Of a DNA stretch of 64,000 nucleotides, positions 53,174 to 63,559 are shown in pieces. Source of the stretch: Rhizobium grahamii (GTDB taxonomy: Bacteria > Pseudomonadota > Alphaproteobacteria > Rhizobiales > Rhizobiaceae); contig NZ_CP043498.1 of the NCBI RefSeq assembly GCF_009498215.1, positions 1,736,001-1,800,000 of the forward strand, read 5' to 3'. The translations under genes were made by a program, and so were the position numbers. The notes beneath the pieces are model-generated. The model saw only the letters and a list, made by a program, of their open reading frames with translations. It did not search any database and had not been told where the DNA came from. Every line of letters begins with the position of its first letter. Within the stretch, counting starts at the first letter, position 1.

Positions 53174-54394
53174 TTAGCCGCCGATCTCGCTCTCGATCAA
53201 CGCGCCGAGGCGGCTGATGCCCTCCTCGATCAGCTGATCGTTGGCGCAGGAGAAGCTGACGCGGAAAGTGTTCGCGCCCGAGCCATCGGCGAAGAATGCC
53301 TTGCCGGGAACGAACGCAACCTTTGCCGTTTCCAGCGACTTGGCGAGCAGCGTGGCGCCGTCCATGCCATCAGGCAGCGTCACCCAGATGAACATTCCCC
53401 CTTCCGGCCTGGTCCAGCTCGTTCCCGCCGGCATATACTTCTCGAGCGCTGCCAGCATGACATCGCGGCGGTGGCTGTAGACAGACCTGATCTTGGCAAC
53501 CTGAGCATCGAAGCCGCGCTCGGCCACGTGCGCGATCGCCATCTGGTTGATCGTCGAGGAATGCAGGTCGGCTGCTTGCTTCATCAGCACCAGCTTGCGG
53601 ATGACAGGGGCGTTGGCGACGATGAAGCCGACGCGCAGACCCGGTGCCAGCGTCTTCGAGAAGCTGCCGCAGTAGATCGTGCGGGTATTGTTGATGTTGC
53701 CCTTCCTCGCGATTTCCGTCGCCAGGATCGGCGCGATCGGCGTGCCGTCGTAGCGAAGCGACTGGTAGGCGCCATCCTCGATCACGGCGATATCGAGCTC
53801 ATCGGCAAGCGCCAGGACCTTTTCCCGTCCGGCCTGATCGACGGTCTCGCCGGTCGGGTTGGAAAAGTCGGCGGAGAGATAGGCGAACTTCACCTTGCCA
53901 CCGGCGGCTTCGGCCTGCGCCCGGTAGGACTCCGGCGTCCGGTTGCCGTTTGGCGTCAGCTGATCGTAGTTCGGCTCATAGGCATTGAAGGCCTGCAGCG
54001 CGCCGAGATAGGTCGGCCAGGTGACAAGCCCCGTATCGCCGGGCGACAGGAACAGCTTGCCGAGATAATCCAACCCCTGCTGCGATCCGGAAACGATGAA
54101 GACGTTCTCGAGCTCGCAGGGAATGCCGAGCGCGGCCATCTGCTTGATCAGCCATTCGCGAAGCGGCTTGTAGCCCTCGCTGACGGAGTATTGCAGAGCA
54201 GCGTTCACGGCCGTGCTGCTGAAGATATCGGCGTAGGCCGCCTTGAATTCCTGATCGGGAAACAGCGCCGGATCCGGAATGCCGCCCGCGAAAGAGATGA
54301 TATCGGGCCGATCGAGCAGCTTCAAAAGCTCGCGAATTTCCGATGCCCGCATACGCGAAGAACGGGTTGCAAAAATATTATCCCAATTCAACAT
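53174..54394 (-). CDS. PLP-dependent aminotransferase (class I/II, 2-aminoadipate type)
   Basis: A 406-residue aminotransferase. The N-terminal ISFAGGIPDPALFP and the segments SGSQQGLDYLGKLFLSPGD, FSNPTGETVDQAGR, AVIEDGAYQSLRYDG and YCGSFSKTLAPGLRVGF (PLP lysine) match the LysN/MocR-like aminotransferase group without the GntR domain. It likely transfers amino groups from aromatic or branched amino acids or aminoadipate. It converges on the aldo/keto reductase gene. Long AT-rich leader 54395-54530 upstream. Confidence 0.88.
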   Translation of the reverse strand: MLNWDNIFATRSSRMRASEIRELLKLLDRPDIISFAGGIPDPALFPDQEFKAAYADIFSSTAVNAALQYSVSEGYKPLREWLIKQMAALGIPCELENVFIVSGSQQGLDYLGKLFLSPGDTGLVTWPTYLGALQAFNAYEPNYDQLTPNGNRTPESYRAQAEAAGGKVKFAYLSADFSNPTGETVDQAGREKVLALADELDIAVIEDGAYQSLRYDGTPIAPILATEIARKGNINNTRTIYCGSFSKTLAPGLRVGFIVANAPVIRKLVLMKQAADLHSSTINQMAIAHVAERGFDAQVAKIRSVYSHRRDVMLAALEKYMPAGTSWTRPEGGMFIWVTLPDGMDGATLLAKSLETAKVAFVPGKAFFADGSGANTFRVSFSCANDQLIEEGISRLGALIESEIGG

Positions 54395-54529
54395 GGGGGT
54401 TTCCTCGTAATTTTTTGTCTTTAAACGAGAGAACCACGCAATAAATAATAAGTCAACATTACTGACCTATTTGTTTGCTACCGTGATCGGATTTCGCTGT
54501 CTTCCCGTTCAGATGGTTGAGGAAACGGT

Positions 54530-54566
54530 GTGAAAAATAAATCCCGCTCTCTTCCGAGAACGGGAT
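54530..54566 (-). terminator. Terminator downstream of the YidB-like gene
   Basis: ATCCCG and CGGGAT with inner TCTC/GAGA around a TTCC loop; on the minus strand the stem is followed by TTTATTTTT. Confidence 0.75.
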
Positions 54567-54597
54567 CGACCACATCGAGATTGGCCTGAATGGCTTA

Positions 54598-55089
54598 TCA
54601 GGAGCGCAGCAGTGCAGCGATCTGCGCCTGGTTCGGGATCTGTCCTTGCGGCGTCAGTTTGTCGACGACACCGGGCAAAACCTTCGAGAGTTGGTTCAAC
54701 AGCTCCTGCTCGCTGATACCGGCCTGTCGCGCCAAATCGCTGATGGTCTGTGAGCCGAGCGCGTTTTCGAGGCTCCCGGGTGCGATCGGCTCGTTCTGCC
54801 CAGGCTTCACCCAGGAATCGGCAACCGAGCCCTGCCCGGCTTCCGCGAGCTTGCCAAGCAGCCCGCCCAATCCGCCGAGACCGCCGAGCCCTCCAGCAAG
54901 ACCACCGAGATTGCCGAGCAATCCGCCATCATCGGCGCCGCTGTTGGCCGGTTGGTTCGGCTGCTGCGCCTGCGGCGCCTCGTCCTTGCCGCCACCGCCA
55001 AGCAGCTTGCCGACGAGAAGCGCGCCGAGCGCGATCATGATCGGTTTCGAAATACTCCCGCCAGGAACGGCGTCATCAAAGATTCCCAT
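54598..55089 (-). CDS. YidB family (DUF937) protein
   Basis: A 163-residue protein from the ATG at 55089, with GGAGGATGAC upstream. It begins MGIFDDAVPGGSISKPIMIALGALLVGKLLGGGG, a hydrophobic N-terminal helix, followed by a Gln/Asn/Pro stretch, a GGLGGLGG-rich linker and a C-terminal DUF937 core (GSLENALGSQTISDLARQAGISEQELLNQLSKVLPGVVDKLTPQG). Function in bacteria is poorly known. It is divergent from a GlsB/YeaQ-like gene. Confidence 0.85.
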   Translation of the reverse strand: MGIFDDAVPGGSISKPIMIALGALLVGKLLGGGGKDEAPQAQQPNQPANSGADDGGLLGNLGGLAGGLGGLGGLGGLLGKLAEAGQGSVADSWVKPGQNEPIAPGSLENALGSQTISDLARQAGISEQELLNQLSKVLPGVVDKLTPQGQIPNQAQIAALLRS

Positions 55090-55231
55090 GTCATCCTCCT
55101 TCGGCATTGTTTGAAACGAAGAACAAAAACACAACATGAGGCCCGGCCGAGCCTTGAATTCCGGCACGATAACTTTAGCTCCTGCTGAAAGATGGTCGGA
55201 TTGTCCAGCCAATCAAGGAGGGGAAAACAAC

Positions 55232-55489
55232 ATGTCTGTGATCGGGTGGATTATTCTCGGATTGATTGCGGGTTTTATCGGCAGCAAGATCGTCAACAAG
55301 ACCGGTTCAGGCATGCTGATGGACATCGTCCTCGGCATCGTCGGCGCGATTGTCGGCGGCGTGATCTTCAGCTTTTTCGGCGCCTCCGGCATCACGGGCC
55401 TTAATATCTACAGCCTTGTCGTGGCCGTCATCGGAGCGGTGGTCGTACTGTGGCTCTACCACACGGTCAGCGGGCGCAGGTCGATCTAG
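55232..55489 (+). CDS. GlsB/YeaQ/YmgE family small membrane protein
   Basis: An 85-residue protein with three membrane helices (VIGWIILGLIAGFIGSKIV, MLMDIVLGIVGAIVGGVIFSFFG and LNIYSLVVAVIGAVVVLWLY). The family is linked to stress or transglycosylase-associated functions, but the mechanism is unknown. AAGGAGGGG precedes the ATG at 55232. It is followed by a bidirectional terminator. Confidence 0.9.
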   Translation: MSVIGWIILGLIAGFIGSKIVNKTGSGMLMDIVLGIVGAIVGGVIFSFFGASGITGLNIYSLVVAVIGAVVVLWLYHTVSGRRSI

Positions 55490-55510
55490 CCTCCGCGCAT
55501 CGCGGAAACG

Positions 55511-55545
55511 GAAAAGGCCGGAGCTTTCGCCCCGGCCTCTTAAAT
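55511..55545. terminator. Bidirectional terminator between GlsB-like gene and ilvC
   Basis: AGGCCGG (55515-55521) and CCGGCCT (55532-55538) with flanking A and T runs. Confidence 0.75.
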
Positions 55546-55562
55546 CAAAGTACCAAAACCGC

Positions 55563-57280
<1,718 letters not shown>

Positions 57281-57298
57281 GTTGCTCACTCCCGATAT

Positions 57299-57312
57299 GT
57301 ACCGTACGGTAC
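57299..57312. promoter_or_regulatory. Palindromic operator candidate of the TetR gene
   Basis: GTACCGTACGGTAC, a perfect 14-bp palindrome, lies 19 bp upstream of the TetR start codon and continues with a further ACGGT half site. Confidence 0.6.
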
Positions 57313-57449
57313 GGTTCGCAGGCTTTATGCTGCAAAGCTCTCGGCACGTCAAGCGGCGTCATAGCAAAATTTCAACGGATCCGCGCCGGTAAATTCGCGA
57401 TACTGCGGATCGCGTATAGTGGCGCCGCCGGAACGACAGGAGGAGGTCT

Positions 57450-58352
57450 TTATACCCCGTCGGGCTCGCGCGCCGCCTCAATGTCCCTAAGCGGAGACAA
57501 GCCGTAGACGCGGCTGTATTCGCGGCTGAACTGCGACGGGCTCTGGTAGCCGACGCGATGTCCCGCCGTTCCGGCATCCAGACGCTCGATCAGCATCAAC
57601 CGCCGCGCCTCGTGCAGCCGCAGCTGCTTCTGATACTGCACAGGGGTCATGGCGGTGATCGATTTGAAATGGTGATGGAAGGACGACACGCTCATGCTGA
57701 CGTGCTCGGCCAGATCCTCGATGCGCAGCGGCCGCGCGAAATTCTGCCGGAGCCAGGCAATAGCGCGCGCGATCCGGTTGCCGTGGCTGTCAGCGACCGC
57801 AATGTTGATCAGCCGTCCACCATCCGGACCGGTCAGGACGCGATAGAGGATCTCCTGTTCGATCAGCGGCGCCATCGCCGCGATATCGTTTGGACGATCG
57901 AGCAAACGCAGCAACCTAACAGTTGCATCCAGAAACTCCGGCGTGGCCACATTGACCGCAATCCCGCGACCCTGCCCCGGCGCTCCCGGTCGCGGAATAT
58001 CCGCGCGGCTGAGCAGGTCCAGCACCTTCTCGCTGTTGATGGCGAGCGTCAGACACAAGTGCGGAACCTCCGCGCTGGCATCGACCACGCGCCAGATCAC
58101 GGGCAGATCCAGCGATGTCAGAAGGTAATCGCCAGCACCGTAGTTGATGACATCGGATCCGAGGCGAAGGCTCTTTGCCCCCTGAATAACAATGGCGATA
58201 CACGGCCGGTAGCTGCCGTGGCAGGGCATGCTCGGCGTATGCCGGCGGCTGATCCGCAAGCTCTCGATACCCGTCCGGAATTCGCCCTCGTCGAGCGCAT
58301 GGCGCGCAGCGATGGAAGCGATTTCATGATAAGGATTGAACGGCAAGGTCAT
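57450..58352 (-). CDS. AraC-family regulator divergent from alcohol dehydrogenase
   Basis: A 300-residue protein. The N-terminal cupin-like domain of the AraC_N type (about 20-180, PCIAIVIQGAKSLRLGSDVINYGAGDYLLTSLDLPV) is followed by an AraC helix-turn-helix domain (about 195-290, LRIEDLAEHVSMSVSSFHHHFKSITAMTPVQYQKQLRL and AGHRVGYQSPSQFSREYSRVYG). Regulators of this type next to aldehyde/alcohol dehydrogenases respond to reactive aldehydes (YqhC-like). The start of the adh gene is 190 bp away on the opposite strand. Confidence 0.88.
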   Translation of the reverse strand: MTLPFNPYHEIASIAARHALDEGEFRTGIESLRISRRHTPSMPCHGSYRPCIAIVIQGAKSLRLGSDVINYGAGDYLLTSLDLPVIWRVVDASAEVPHLCLTLAINSEKVLDLLSRADIPRPGAPGQGRGIAVNVATPEFLDATVRLLRLLDRPNDIAAMAPLIEQEILYRVLTGPDGGRLINIAVADSHGNRIARAIAWLRQNFARPLRIEDLAEHVSMSVSSFHHHFKSITAMTPVQYQKQLRLHEARRLMLIERLDAGTAGHRVGYQSPSQFSREYSRVYGLSPLRDIEAAREPDGV

Positions 58353-58542
58353 GCGAGAAAGGCCCTTCGTCTGCGTGCCGGCGAATGATCCCTATCTAGG
58401 CCACGTTGGCGCGGCCTGAAATAGGCGATCCCCTCAATTTTGCAGGATCGTGCAAAAAGCTCGGAGGATTGCTCTACCGCCTAAGAGACGATCCGGTGCA
58501 TTTTCCGGCCATCCACCCAGGAACCCCGAAAGGAAGTCTCAG

Positions 58543-59589
58543 ATGCCTATTGCAAAAGGCTATGCTGCCACCGACGCGTCGAAGCCGCTCACGCCCTTCA
58601 CCTTCGAGCGCCGCGATCCCAATCCCGACGACGTCGTGATTGACATCAAGTTCGCCGGCATCTGCCATTCGGACATCCACACCGTCCGCAACGAATGGAA
58701 GAACGCCGTTTACCCGATCGTGCCGGGCCACGAGATTGCCGGCATCGTCTCGGCTGTCGGTTCTGCCGTCACCAAGTTCAAGGTCGGTGACCGCGTCGGC
58801 GTTGGCTGCTTCGTTGACAGCTGCGTCGGCTGCGCCACCCGTGATGTCGACCGCGAGCAGTACATGCCGGGTCTCGTCGGCACCTACAACAGCGTCGAAG
58901 CAGACGGCAAGACGCCGACCCAGGGCGGCTATTCCGACTCGATCGTCGTCAAGGAAGGCTACGTCATGTCCATCCCGGACAACCTTCCGCTCGACGCCTC
59001 CGCCCCGCTGCTTTGCGCAGGCATCACCCTCTACTCGCCGCTTCGCCACTGGAATGCCGGCCCCGGCAAGAAGGTCGCGATCGTCGGCATGGGCGGCCTC
59101 GGCCATATGGGCGTCAAGCTCGGCGCTGCCATGGGTGCTGAGGTCACGGTCCTCTCCCAGAGCCTTTCCAAGAAGGAAGACGGCCTGAAGCTCGGCGCCA
59201 AGGAATACTACGCAACGTCGGATGCCGAGACCTTCAAGAAGCTTGCAGGCAGCTTCGACCTGATCATCTGCACGGTCAGCGCCGAGATCGACTGGAACGC
59301 CTATATCGACCTGCTCAAGGTCGATGGAGCCTTCGTCGTGGTCGGGATCCCGGAAAACGCGATCCCGGTTCACGCCTTCTCGCTGGTCCCGGGCCGCAAG
59401 AGCGTTTCCGGCTCGATGATTGGCTCGATCAAGGAAACCCAGGAAATGCTCGACTTCTGCGGCGAGCACAACATCGTCTCCGAGATCGAGAAGATCAACA
59501 TCCAGCAGGTCAACGAAGCCTACGAGCGCGTTCTGAAGAGCGACGTCCGCTACCGCTTCGTCATCGACATCGCCTCGCTGGCAGCGTGA
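58543..59589 (+). CDS. Zinc-type NAD(P)-dependent alcohol dehydrogenase (YahK-like)
   Basis: A 348-residue medium-chain dehydrogenase. Catalytic zinc ligands C41, H63-E64 and C158 are present; the cofactor motif [10 protein letters not shown] (181-190) follows. The usual structural zinc lobe C-x2-C-x2-C-x7-C reads C94, C97, R100 and M108, so two of four ligands are missing. Overall it resembles the aldehyde reductases of the YahK/CAD group. It is divergent from an AraC regulator. The ATG at 58543 has GGAAG upstream; the longer upstream frame has no homology. Confidence 0.9.
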   Translation: MPIAKGYAATDASKPLTPFTFERRDPNPDDVVIDIKFAGICHSDIHTVRNEWKNAVYPIVPGHEIAGIVSAVGSAVTKFKVGDRVGVGCFVDSCVGCATRDVDREQYMPGLVGTYNSVEADGKTPTQGGYSDSIVVKEGYVMSIPDNLPLDASAPLLCAGITLYSPLRHWNAGPGKKVAIVGMGGLGHMGVKLGAAMGAEVTVLSQSLSKKEDGLKLGAKEYYATSDAETFKKLAGSFDLIICTVSAEIDWNAYIDLLKVDGAFVVVGIPENAIPVHAFSLVPGRKSVSGSMIGSIKETQEMLDFCGEHNIVSEIEKINIQQVNEAYERVLKSDVRYRFVIDIASLAA

Positions 59590-59611
59590 AGCTCCACACT
59601 TTCAAGAATAG

Positions 59612-59633
59612 AGGCGGCTCTTCGGAGCCGCCT
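59612..59633. terminator. UUCG hairpin between adh and ndh
   Basis: AGGCGGCTC/GAGCCGCCT with a TTCG loop; it overlaps the ndh stop codon. No T run, so termination strength is uncertain. Confidence 0.5.
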
Positions 59634-60897
59634 ACCCTTCATCGCGCATCGTCTCTTTTTGCGTGATCAGCCGGGCGCTGTGCTGACCGCTGAGGTAGAT
59701 CCACAGCCAGCTCCAAGCCACGGCAAAGCGTGACCGTGTGCCGATCAGAAAGTAGATATGGGCAAGTCCCCATATCCACCACGCAATCCATCCCTTCAGC
59801 TTGACCTTTCCGAAGTCCACGATCGCAGCACTTTGGCCGATCGTCGCGAGGCTGCCCTGATGTCGGTAGCGGAAAGCCTGTGGTGCCGCCTTGCCTGCGA
59901 GCCGTGCCCGAACGACCTTCGCGACATAGCCTCCCTGCTGCTTCGCCGCCGGAGCGATGCCGGGCACTGGCGAACCGTCGCTTCGCTTCACCGACGCAGT
60001 GTCGCCGATCACGAAGACGTCGGGCAGTCCCGGCGCCGTCAAGTCGGGCCCGACAATGGCTCGCCCGGCTCGGTCGGCCGGTATGTCGAGCCATTTCGCC
60101 GCCGGCGATGCTTGCACTCCGGCGGCCCAGACGATCGTCCGGCTTGCCAGAAACGTCTCGCCGATCTTCACGCCGTCAGCCGAGCATTCGGTCACCGGCT
60201 TTCCCAAGCGCACCTCGACGCCGAGGTCTTCCAACGCCTTCTGGGCGTAGGCCGAAAGCTCTTCCGCAAAGCTCGGGAGGACACGCGGGCCGGCCTCCAC
60301 GAGCACGACCTTGGTGGTCCGGGTGTCGATGTTGCGGAATTCCTTCGGCATCGTCTTGTGCGCCAGCTCGGCGATGATGCCGGCGAGCTCGACGCCGGTC
60401 GGCCCGGCGCCGATGATGGTGAAGGTCAAGAGAGCGTCCCGCACCGCCGGATCCGTCGCCAACTCCGCCCGCTCGAATGCGAGAAGCACGCGCCGTCGTA
60501 TGGTGGTCGCGTCCTCGAGCGTCTTCAGTCCCGGCGCGACAGGCTCCCACTCGTCCCTGCCGAAATAGGCATGCGTCGCACCGGTCGCGAGAACCAGCGT
60601 GTCGTAGTCGAGTGTTGTGCCATCCCGAAGCTGCACCTGTTTGCGGGCAGCATCCACGCCCGTGACTTCGGCCAGCAGCGTCGTCACGTCACGGCGATCA
60701 CTGTAGAGGTGGCGAATCGGCCAGGCGATCTCGGAGGTGGAGAGGATGGTGGTCGCGACCTGATAGAGCAGCGGCTGGAACAGATGGTGGTTTCGCCGAT
60801 CGACAAGCGTAATACGCGTGACGGCACCCTTGAGGTCGTTGATGAACTGCAGCCCGCCGAAACCGCCACCTACCACGACAACCCGATGCTCACCCAT
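59632..60897 (-). CDS. ndh: Type II NADH dehydrogenase
   Basis: A 421-residue membrane-associated flavoprotein from the ATG at 60897, preceded by AAGGA. FAD motif VVVGGGFGGLQ at about 6-16 and NADH motif FTIIGAGPTGVELAGIIAELA in the middle. FVIGDTASV is the FAD-binding C-terminal part; GYVAKVVRARL and AWWIWGLAHIYFLIG are the membrane-contact segments. It oxidises NADH to quinone without proton pumping. It converges on the alcohol dehydrogenase gene, which would produce NADH. Confidence 0.92.
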   Translation of the reverse strand: MGEHRVVVVGGGFGGLQFINDLKGAVTRITLVDRRNHHLFQPLLYQVATTILSTSEIAWPIRHLYSDRRDVTTLLAEVTGVDAARKQVQLRDGTTLDYDTLVLATGATHAYFGRDEWEPVAPGLKTLEDATTIRRRVLLAFERAELATDPAVRDALLTFTIIGAGPTGVELAGIIAELAHKTMPKEFRNIDTRTTKVVLVEAGPRVLPSFAEELSAYAQKALEDLGVEVRLGKPVTECSADGVKIGETFLASRTIVWAAGVQASPAAKWLDIPADRAGRAIVGPDLTAPGLPDVFVIGDTASVKRSDGSPVPGIAPAAKQQGGYVAKVVRARLAGKAAPQAFRYRHQGSLATIGQSAAIVDFGKVKLKGWIAWWIWGLAHIYFLIGTRSRFAVAWSWLWIYLSGQHSARLITQKETMRDEG

Positions 60898-61134
60898 GGC
60901 CTGTCCTTCCATTGCTTGCTCGACGCCAAATGTCACAGACTTCTGGCACCGTTCAATCGCTGTTTGGACATAGCACGCCTGCGCTGAACGGGCGCGTCCC
61001 GATTGTTGGCGGCCGGTTTTCCTCGCATAGGTTTAAGCACCGAGAGAAATCGGTGGCGCGTTCGCGAAAAAAACCACAAACATCGCAAAGCCTCTCGGGC
61101 ACAATGAGGGGGATTGAATGGGAGTGGCAGAAGC

Positions 61135-61827
61135 ATGCGAACAATCGGATTGATCGGCGGTATGAGCTTCGAGAGTTCGGCGATCTACTATCGCCTGATC
61201 AACGAGATGGTCCGGGAACGCTGCGGCGGGCTGAGCTCGGCCGAACTGCTGATGCATTCGGTGAACTTCGAAGACATCGTGACCCTCCAGAAGGCGGGCG
61301 ACTGGGCAAGCGCCGGCGTCCGTCTCGGTGACGTTGCTCTCCGCCTGCAAAATGCCGGTGCGGATTGTGTGCTGATCTGCAGCAACACCATGCACCTTGT
61401 GGCGGACGATGTATCGTCGCGCGTGGACATACCGCTGCTGCACATCATCGACGAGACGGCAAAGGCGCTCGATACCGCACATCGCAGACGCCCCCTCCTT
61501 CTCGCGACGCGATATACCATGGAGCACGGCTTCTACACCGAGCGCATGAAACGCCAGGGCATCGATATGCTCGTTCCCGATGCGGCGGACCGCACTATCG
61601 TGCACGACATCATTTTCGACGAACTCTGCGCAGGCAAGATCCTCGACAGCTCCCGCCGGACACTTCACGCGATCATCGAGAAGGCGCGCGACAGTGGTGC
61701 TGATAGCATCATCCTTGGATGCACCGAGATCTGCCTCATACTCGATCCCGACCGCCTGCCTTTGCAAGGATTCGATACGACCCAAATCCACGCTCGCGCT
61801 GCTGTGGACTTCGCACTCGGCGGCTAG
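61135..61827 (+). CDS. Aspartate/glutamate racemase family protein
   Basis: A 230-residue protein from the ATG at 61135. GLIGGMSFESSAIYYRLINE opens it, and two cysteines in CSNTMH and GCTEI are the acid-base pair of the family. It resembles YgeA-like broad-specificity or Asp racemases. A 7-codon longer start is possible but lacks a ribosome site. It is followed by a MarR-GNAT gene 70 bp downstream on the same strand. Confidence 0.88.
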   Translation: MRTIGLIGGMSFESSAIYYRLINEMVRERCGGLSSAELLMHSVNFEDIVTLQKAGDWASAGVRLGDVALRLQNAGADCVLICSNTMHLVADDVSSRVDIPLLHIIDETAKALDTAHRRRPLLLATRYTMEHGFYTERMKRQGIDMLVPDAADRTIVHDIIFDELCAGKILDSSRRTLHAIIEKARDSGADSIILGCTEICLILDPDRLPLQGFDTTQIHARAAVDFALGG

Positions 61828-61842
61828 CTGATTTCAATTTAG

Positions 61843-61855
61843 TTGACTCAGTCAA
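61843..61855. promoter_or_regulatory. MarR-type operator candidate
   Basis: TTGACT-C-AGTCAA, a perfect 6-bp inverted repeat, lies 41 bp upstream of the MarR-GNAT start and coincides with a TTGACT -35-like sequence. Site type is that of MarR regulators. Confidence 0.6.
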
Positions 61856-61896
61856 ATAATAATTGGACATTGTCTCCAAAAGGAGATGCTGTCCCG

Positions 61897-62811
61897 ATGT
61901 CCGACGCCATTATTGACGCGGTGAGAGACTTCAACCGCTTTTACACCAGGTTTCTCGGCCTGCTGAACAAGGCCTACCTCGACACCCCGTTCACGCTGAC
62001 CGACGCCCGCGTCCTCTTCGAGATCGGCTCTCACGACGGGGTGAGCGCCTCGACGCTGACGCGCGAACTGCAGTTGGATGCGGCCTATCTCAGCCGCATT
62101 CTCAAACGCTTTCGTGGCGAAGGCCTGATCGAAACGAAGCGCGATCCCGATGATCAGCGCAGCCAGGTGATACTAGCCACGGAGAAGGGATTGGCGCAAT
62201 TTCGAGAGCTTGGCACGCGATCGAGCGCACAAATTGCCGAACACTTCGATGAACTCGCAACAAGTGAGCAACAGGCGGTCGTCGGCGCGATGCAGACGAT
62301 CCGCTCGCACCTCGACCCCGCGGCACCATCATCACCCGCAATCATCCGCGCCCACCGGCCCGGCGATATCGGCTGGATCGTCCAGAGCCAGGCACGCGCC
62401 TATACCGAGGAATACGGTTGGGATTCGCGTTTCGAGGCGCTTGTGGCCGACGTCGCGAGCAAGTTCCTCGCCAACTTCGATCCCGCGCTGGAGTATTGCT
62501 GGATCGCCGAACGCAACGGAATCAATGTCGGCTCGATCCTGATTGCAAACGGCGGCGATGGCGTCGCCAAGCTCCGGCTCCTCTATGTCGACAAGTCGGT
62601 ACGTGGCCTGGGGCTGGGTAAAACGCTGGTCGAAGAATGTATCCGCTTTGCTAGATCCAGGGGCTACCGGCGGGTTTCCCTCTGGACGAACGACGTCCTG
62701 CATGCCGCCCGCGCGATCTACATCAAGGCAGGCTTTCGCCTTGTCTCCGAAGAGAGACATCAAATGTTCGGGCGCGGCGAAAACGGCCAGACCTGGGTCC
62801 TCGACCTCTAA
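61897..62811 (+). CDS. MarR regulator fused to a GNAT acetyltransferase
   Basis: A 304-residue bifunctional protein from the ATG at 61897. Residues 1-140 form a MarR winged helix (TLTDARVLFEIGSHDGVSASTLTRELQLDAAYLSRILKRFRGEGLIETKRDPDDQRSQVILAT). Residues about 150-300 form a GNAT domain with the acetyl-CoA motif VRGLGLGKTLVEECI. The longer frame from the TTG at 61843 would start inside the operator and is not preferred. The fusion may acetylate a small molecule and regulate its own gene or the racemase gene. Confidence 0.9.
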   Translation: MSDAIIDAVRDFNRFYTRFLGLLNKAYLDTPFTLTDARVLFEIGSHDGVSASTLTRELQLDAAYLSRILKRFRGEGLIETKRDPDDQRSQVILATEKGLAQFRELGTRSSAQIAEHFDELATSEQQAVVGAMQTIRSHLDPAAPSSPAIIRAHRPGDIGWIVQSQARAYTEEYGWDSRFEALVADVASKFLANFDPALEYCWIAERNGINVGSILIANGGDGVAKLRLLYVDKSVRGLGLGKTLVEECIRFARSRGYRRVSLWTNDVLHAARAIYIKAGFRLVSEERHQMFGRGENGQTWVLDL

Positions 62812-62842
62812 GCAGCCGATCCCACGATTTTTCGCTTGATTT

Positions 62843-62858
62843 GGAAATGATCATTTCC
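62843..62858. promoter_or_regulatory. TetR-type operator candidate
   Basis: GGAAATGATCATTTCC, a perfect 16-bp palindrome, lies 14 bp before the TetR start codon. Confidence 0.65.
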
Positions 62859-62872
62859 TAATTGGTTTGATC

Positions 62873-63490
62873 ATGACATCAGCGACGCTTGAGAACACGA
62901 CGAAATCGCGGGGCCGCCCGCGCGAATTCGACACAGATGCCGCATTGGACAAGGCGCTCGCCGTCTTCTCCGAGCGCGGCTACCACGCGGCGTCCATCAG
63001 CGAACTGACGGATGCAATGGATCTCGCCGCCGGCAGCGTCTACAAGGCTTTCGGAGACAAACGCGGCATTTTTCTCGCCGCCTTCGATCGCTACCGCACG
63101 GTCCGCCGCAGCCTCCTTGATGCGGAACTCGCGAAGGTCATGACCGGTCGCGAGAAGGTCCAGGCACTCCTGAATTTCTATGCGTTCTATTCCCATGGCA
63201 ACGCCGGCCGTCGTGGCTGTCTCGTGGTCGGCAGCGCCAACGAACTGGCGACATTCGACACGGACGCGGCCGATCGCGTCGCCGCCGCTTTCGCCGCAAA
63301 CGAAGCCCTGCTGCTCGATCTTATCCAGGCCGGACAAGCCGACGGTTCAATCGCGGCAGGTATCGACAGTGCCGTCGCCGCGCGTGCCCTGCTATGCTTG
63401 ACCAAAGGAATGCGCGTGGTCGGCAAGACGGGACGCACCCACGATGACATGGCCGCCGTCGCTGAGATCGCCGCAAAGATACTCGACTGA
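62873..63490 (+). CDS. TetR-family regulator, probable regulator of the MFS gene
   Basis: A 205-residue protein; the ATG at 62873 is preferred to a TTG two codons upstream. The helix-turn-helix is at about 15-62 (GRPREFDTDAALDKALAVFSERGYHAASISELTDAMDLAAGSVYKAFGDKRGIFLAAFDRY). C-terminal ligand domain with GRRGCLVVGSANELA, as in AcrR/YjdC-like regulators. It lies 69 bp before a same-strand MFS gene, with an autoregulatory palindrome in front. Confidence 0.88.
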   Translation: MTSATLENTTKSRGRPREFDTDAALDKALAVFSERGYHAASISELTDAMDLAAGSVYKAFGDKRGIFLAAFDRYRTVRRSLLDAELAKVMTGREKVQALLNFYAFYSHGNAGRRGCLVVGSANELATFDTDAADRVAAAFAANEALLLDLIQAGQADGSIAAGIDSAVAARALLCLTKGMRVVGKTGRTHDDMAAVAEIAAKILD

Positions 63491-63559
63491 CCTCCCCAGC
63501 ACGGGGCTACTTACCCGTGCGCTTCAAGATAATGACCATCCGACATTCCGGAGCCCCGC

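Noticed and set aside
53471..54424. 317-residue plus-strand frame opposite the aminotransferase gene
   Set aside because: The aminotransferase is intact with its PLP lysine; the opposite frame has no domain.
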